Shown one piece after another: positions 57,788-59,739 of a stretch of DNA of 59,739 bases. The position numbers were made by a program, and so were the translations under genes. The notes below the pieces were generated by a model that saw only the letters and a list, made by a program, of their open reading frames with translations, did not search any database and had not been told where the DNA came from. Source of the stretch: Dissophora ornata. Taxonomy: Eukaryota > Mortierellomycota > Mortierellomycetes > Mortierellales > Mortierellaceae. Each line of letters starts with the position of its first letter. Within the stretch, counting starts at the first letter, position 1. The stretch lies in contig MU616670.1 of the NCBI GenBank assembly GCA_025201705.1, positions 1-59,739 on the forward strand. Reading direction: 5' to 3'.

Positions 57788-59107
57788 TTACAAGACCAAG
57801 CAGTTCTTATTACTACTGCGGCGACCACCCTTGGGCTTGGCCAAAAGAGAGGCTCTGGTAGCGCTTTCAAAGACCTCGCGGACACCCTCGCCTGTCTTGG
57901 CAGAGCACTCGAGGTAGTCCCTGGCTTTGATATGGCGGGCAACCTCAGCTCCCTGCGATCACGAGAGAGAGAGAGAGAGAGAGGAAGAAAGAAGGAGAGA
58001 CGATGTCAGTACCTCGTACATTCCCATTAATCAATCAACATTCGTCTGTCTAGTCCACTTACTCGCTCAGGAGTGACGGGAATCTGACCGCTCCTCTTCA
58101 AGTCATCGACTGTGCGCTGGTCATATCGAAGATCCTTTTTGCAGGCGACCAAGAGAATTGGAAGTCCTCCACAGAAATGCTGGACCTCGGAGAACCACTA
58201 TTGAACAAATGCATGTTTAAAAATAGGATAAGTATTTCGAAGCATTTGAGTCTGGCACACGGTGACTTGAGAGCGGGTTGGCCGTTTGTGGCTGGTCATG
58301 GTACCTTCTCCTGCACGTTCTCCAACGAGTCGGGCGAGTCGACCGCAAAGCAGATAAGAATCACATGAGAGTCGGGGTAGGAGAGGGGGCGGAGACGGTC
58401 ATAATCCTCCTGGCCTAGTACGCGACAAAGGAACAACGAAAGACCAGCCATTGTTAGAGACATGTCGGTATTGAGAGCGGCTCGTTGTCATCGATATCCA
58501 GACTATTCCTTGCCGACATACCGGCGGTATCCCAAAGGGCCAGCTCGACATGCTTGCCATCGACCTCGACGTCGGTGACATAGTTCTCAAACACGGTAGG
58601 GACGTAAATCTATGAGACATAGCACTCTGGTAAGTCGTCTTGAAGAATTCAAGGAGTGTGGAGGACACGACAAAGACGACGACGTGTCGTCTACAAAATA
58701 AACGAAAGGGGCGAGGCAGATATCCAGGAGAGAGAGAGAGAGAGGGAGAGGCAGCGCAAGAGCAGGACCGGGCGAGCTGGGATCCGGGCGAGCTGGGATA
58801 ACGAGTGGCATTGAGAGCTGCGAATTCCACACTGCCCCAACATTGATGCCAGGCTGAGCGTGCGATGGCGTTTGTTCCTCGTGCAAGGGTGATGCAGGTC
58901 TTGGTGAGCAATAGTCGATCGCTCGATTGGGCGGTCTCTTGGTGCAGCTCTGAGTTGTTGCTGGGGTGATTGTGATTTCACAGAGAAGGTGTCTCGGCGA
59001 AGCAAACTCACCTCGGGGAAGGCTTTCTTGGAGAAGACGATGAGCAAGCATGTCTTGCCACAGGCACCGTCGCCAACAATCACGAGCTTTCTGCGGATTT
59101 CGGTCAT
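57788..59107 (-). CDS. RHO1: Rho1/RhoA-type small GTPase
   Basis: Membrane-bound GTPase that controls cell-wall glucan synthesis, actin and polarity in fungi. Five exons are read: 59107-59012, 58609-58522, 58414-58305, 58197-58063 and 57952-57788 (197 residues). Motifs: G1 GDGACGKT at residues 12-19, G2 YVPTVFENY with the effector Thr, G3 [17 protein letters not shown]4-type CKKDLR, and G5 [10 protein letters not shown]. The second and third introns split codons. The C-terminus has a basic patch (KGGRRSSNK) and the CAAX box CLVL, which fits geranylgeranylation. Length and motifs match Rho1 rather than Cdc42 (which ends CAIL-like and has no RRSSNK patch) or Rac. The 410-base first intron is long for this window. 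Confidence 0.95.
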
Positions 59108-59739
59108 TTTCTGTTGTGTCTCGGTTCTTGAGGAGCAAGGGAGGTGGTGTTTGGACCAGAGGAAAGGGAGGAAGGGGAAGGCGTAGGTGTGGGAGAGGAG
59201 AGTAGGAAGAGTTGAGTGGAAGAAAGAAAGGAAAAGGAAGGAAACAAAAAGGAAAGGAAAAGAGAAAGAAAAGGGAAAGAACGAGAGCGCGAGAACAGGT
59301 AGACAAAAGATGATGGCGAATGGGCGAGTATGCTGGTTAGTCCTGGATGTTGCAGCGCTGAGCATCATGTCCGATATGGGCTGTATTAAAATACAATCAT
59401 ATTATTATGTTTTGGTGTTTTGGAACGAACGCCCCGGGGCTCGGTGGAGAACAACTGGCGTAGCCGCAGCCGCAGCAACAGCCTTGGAGCTGCATCATTG
59501 ACGCCGGCACAAACAGGCACGGGCCGATGGCTAATTGCTCGACTCTGGGGGGAGGGAGGTCATCGCCACTTGCCCACAGGCGAGGGCCAGGCCGCACTCG
59601 GTACTACCGTGGCGGTGCAGCGCAGCTGTGATTGTGGAATGGGGAGCACCTGACCTCGTATGATTTGATGCGAATCATGCGATGTTGGGCTGGGGTGCAT
59701 GCAGCGAGGGAAAGGAGAGAGAGAGAGAGGGCGCGGATG
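59108..59739. promoter_or_regulatory. RHO1 upstream region
   Basis: No gene is seen. On the minus strand 59108-59300 is a long polypyrimidine (CTTTCC) tract, typical of a strongly expressed fungal promoter or leader. The end of the window carries GAGAGA repeats. Confidence 0.5.

Overview
The window looks like nuclear DNA of a filamentous fungus, most likely an early-diverging one of the Mortierellaceae type (Mortierellomycota). Three things point there. Genes are dense and split by short GT-AG introns. The housekeeping set is fungal: plasma-membrane P-type H+-ATPase, ARG2, RUD3, CAC2, Rho1. The accessory genes match lineages that carry CotH-family cell-surface proteins together with Crinkler (CRN) proteins. 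The genus is inferred from gene content only. I saw no rRNA, tRNA or CRISPR array. One 10-N assembly gap lies at 36429-36438.

Left part (1-11 kb): a serine-rich membrane protein of unknown function, a Xaa-Pro dipeptidase, a small coiled-coil ORF, DPH7 (diphthamide synthesis) divergent from a gamma-tubulin complex GCP4, and the splicing factor SF3B2/CUS1. From 11.4 to 14.7 kb lies a decayed block: a broken CRN gene (ubiquitin-like N-terminus, P-loop fragment, helix-hairpin-helix C-terminus) followed by a decayed Tigger/pogo-type DDE transposase.

Middle (14.9-28.2 kb): a Cid1-type nucleotidyltransferase with an unfamiliar N-terminal half, a membrane-anchored alpha/beta hydrolase, ARG2 (N-acetylglutamate synthase) divergent from the golgin RUD3/GMAP-210, and the CAF-1 subunit CAC2. 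From 28.7 to 36.7 kb two CotH-family paralogues on the minus strand flank ribose-5-phosphate isomerase and a small unassigned ORF.

Right part (37.8-59.7 kb): ARP5 (INO80 complex), an apparently intact five-exon Mutator-like (MULE) transposase with a SWIM zinc finger, a gene-poor stretch with degenerate sequence, the proteasome lid subunit RPN5, a secreted protein with Kre9-like domains, a weak hypothetical locus, a long gene-free region, PMA1 with a probable 5'UTR intron, and the convergent RHO1.

Most genes are single-copy housekeeping genes with no operon-like link. Joint themes are only loose: chromatin (CAC2, ARP5), cell surface and polarity (CotH pair, Kre9-like protein, PMA1, RHO1), and mobile or fast-evolving DNA (CRN, Tigger, MULE). 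I did not find a clearly new multi-gene system. The best candidates for novelty are the N-terminal half of the nucleotidyltransferase, the CotH pair (one copy has no visible signal-peptide exon), a possible mitochondrial form of ribose-5-phosphate isomerase, and the intact MULE. Exon coordinates were read by eye from GT/AG sites, reading frame and family conservation; the exon lengths given sum to whole codons.
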